DNA of 64,000 bases, from positions 5,188,501 to 5,252,500 of the forward strand of contig NZ_CP041360.1 in NCBI RefSeq assembly GCF_006965485.1, given 5' to 3'. This DNA comes from Spirosoma sp. KCTC 42546. Lineage in GTDB: Bacteria > Bacteroidota > Bacteroidia > Cytophagales > Spirosomataceae. The notes under the pieces were generated by a model, which had not been told where the DNA came from, did not search any database, and saw only the letters and a list, made by a program, of their open reading frames with translations. Positions 62,764 to 64,000 of the stretch are shown piece after piece; the first letter of the stretch is position 1, and every line of letters starts with the position of its first letter. Position numbers and translations under genes: made by a program.

Positions 62764-63813
62764 TCAAGGGGAGGGGTTGGGTAGGGTATTATCAGTCCCT
62801 ACAACTTTATAGGCATCCAGCCCAGCCTGTAATCGTTTCTGAATAACCCGCCGAAGTCGTTCAGGCTCAAGTACGTGCATGCCCTCACCGAAGCCCAGAA
62901 TCTCCTTCTCCAGCTCAAAATTATGCTGTACCCGAAGTTGAATAACAATGCCCTGTTCCGTTCGCTCCACAACGTGCTGCGAATGGTGAAGCGGTTTAGT
63001 TTCAACATAGGGGGCATGCAGCCGATTAACAAATAACTTCACGTTAATAGGCCGTAGATTCTCGCTGACCGATACGCCAATCACGTCGTGATAATGTGCA
63101 TTAGGGTCGATGCTCTGATTACATACATAGTCAACCTCAGGGTCAACACGAATAGAGAGCATCCGATCAAGCGCCAGGTTCATGAGATACCCTTTACCAT
63201 CGCGCACGCCAACGGCAAACCAGCGGTTTTTAAACTCTTTCAGCCACCAGACATGAAAGCAAAAGGTTTGTGATAGCCGCGCGGAAAAGGACTGGTATTC
63301 AATCTGGAGAGTCCGCTTCTGGATAACCGCCTGATACAGCTCGTCCAGAAAATGAAGCCCTTTGAGGTGCTCGTTTTTCTCAAAATCAATAACCGGCACC
63401 GACTTCTGGGCCGTTGAATACACATGATCTTCCAGCTTCTGGACCACTTCGTTAAGTGCCGTAAAATGCGAAAATCCTTTAAATTGCTTTAAAACCTCTA
63501 CGGCTTCGTTCATCCGTGACAAGTCGCCGTCCGACAGCGGAATGTTGGTAATGCTGTAGTTCGGGTCTTCGTAGGTATAGTATTTTTTATCCAGTACAAC
63601 AATGGGAGCAAAGTAACCCAGCTTATCGCTTCGCATCAGTTGAAGGTCAGCCTGAACGGTACGCCGGCTGATGCCTTTGTCGATGCCTTCGTACTCATAA
63701 AGTGCTTCTGAAACCGCTTCAATCAGGTCATCGAGTGCCCATTTGCGCATCCGATTGCGTAGGCAGGCATCCAGCGTTTTGTAGCGTACAAGGGCATTTC
63801 GGTTAGCAGGCAT
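62764..63813 (-). CDS. WYL-domain transcriptional regulator
   Basis: A 349-residue regulator. The N-terminal winged helix-turn-helix part (LVRYKTLDACLRN; GISRRTVQADLQLM) is followed by a WYL domain with LQIEYQSFSARLSQTF, HVWWLKEFKNRWFAVG and a C-terminal WCX-like region (VIQLRVQHNFELEKEILGFGEG in part). WYL regulators sense nucleic acids or ligands and often control stress or defence genes; here the target is unknown. The 187 bp upstream to the window end show no gene. Confidence 0.88.
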   Translation of the reverse strand: MPANRNALVRYKTLDACLRNRMRKWALDDLIEAVSEALYEYEGIDKGISRRTVQADLQLMRSDKLGYFAPIVVLDKKYYTYEDPNYSITNIPLSDGDLSRMNEAVEVLKQFKGFSHFTALNEVVQKLEDHVYSTAQKSVPVIDFEKNEHLKGLHFLDELYQAVIQKRTLQIEYQSFSARLSQTFCFHVWWLKEFKNRWFAVGVRDGKGYLMNLALDRMLSIRVDPEVDYVCNQSIDPNAHYHDVIGVSVSENLRPINVKLFVNRLHAPYVETKPLHHSQHVVERTEQGIVIQLRVQHNFELEKEILGFGEGMHVLEPERLRRVIQKRLQAGLDAYKVVGTDNTLPNPSP

Positions 63814-64000
63814 ATTGATTTACGACTTTTGACCGCGCGGGCGGCCCCGTTACGATTCACGAGGTCTGGTTGCTGGTCAGTTTATTCAGTGTATCGACTA
63901 AGTCTTCGCTTTTTTCAGAAAAATGAAAAAAAGTACCGAACTACGCAAAAAGACTGCGCAATAACCAGTAACCTTTGAGTCATAAAGTTAATCATCCTTC

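Overview
The window looks like chromosomal DNA of a Bacteroidota member, most likely a Spirosoma-like Cytophagales. The grounds are a SusC/SusD pair with a FecI-type sigma factor and FecR anti-sigma factor, Bacteroidota-type lipoproteins, TPR-containing histidine kinases paired with LytTR regulators, an MxKDx pentapeptide-repeat protein, and dense long-hairpin intergenic repeats. I see no tRNA, rRNA, CRISPR array, phage or conjugation genes.

Layout. 0.5-6.5 kb: two tandem paralogous secreted M14 zinc carboxypeptidases, separated by a small inverted-repeat element. 6.7-7.5 kb: two small conserved proteins (one DUF4180). 7.6-9.8 kb: an OmpR-type two-component system, divergent from a 71-aa MxKDx-repeat exported protein. 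10.4-13.2 kb: a LytTR response regulator and TPR histidine kinase. 13.4-17.2 kb: three exported or anchored proteins, including a von Willebrand type D lipoprotein. 17.3-18.9 kb: a DoxX-like membrane protein convergent with a LacI regulator. 19.3-27.3 kb: FecI sigma factor, FecR, SusC (with STN domain) and SusD.

27.5-62.6 kb is a large carbohydrate-utilisation region. It starts with a minus-strand operon of an L-fucose/L-galactose dehydrogenase-like aldo/keto reductase, a zinc alcohol dehydrogenase, a TIM-barrel sugar isomerase and a rhamnose/fucose-type mutarotase. Then come a secreted alpha/beta-hydrolase, a heparinase II/III-type lyase, GH97, GH88 and KduD; a planctomycete-type cytochrome (PSCyt1/DUF1549/DUF1553), DUF1501 and beta-propeller trio; a DUF5703 protein, an AraC regulator, GH95, SGNH hydrolases, a CE15-like glucuronoyl esterase, a CE1-like esterase and a fused SGNH-alpha/beta hydrolase. 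A TetR-controlled AhpD-like/NTF2-like/MOSC island (35.6-38.2 kb) interrupts it, and a WYL regulator closes the window. Together this suggests breakdown of an acylated, uronic-acid-containing glycan bearing fucose or L-galactose: lyase and GH88 release unsaturated uronates that KduD helps process, while GH95 releases deoxysugar for the oxidative operon. No sulfatase is present, which argues against sulfated algal glycans. The exact substrate is inference.

The most distinctive feature is the intergenic DNA. Almost every longer gap holds a long hairpin belonging to one of several families. Two families occur as full-length copies in opposite orientation (123 bp and 170 bp). One family is a three-hairpin element whose stems differ between copies but remain paired. 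A 1269-bp IS4-family element has inserted into one of these hairpins, leaving a 10-bp target duplication. One 79-bp near-perfect palindrome lies inside the signal-peptide region of the cytochrome-domain lipoprotein gene.
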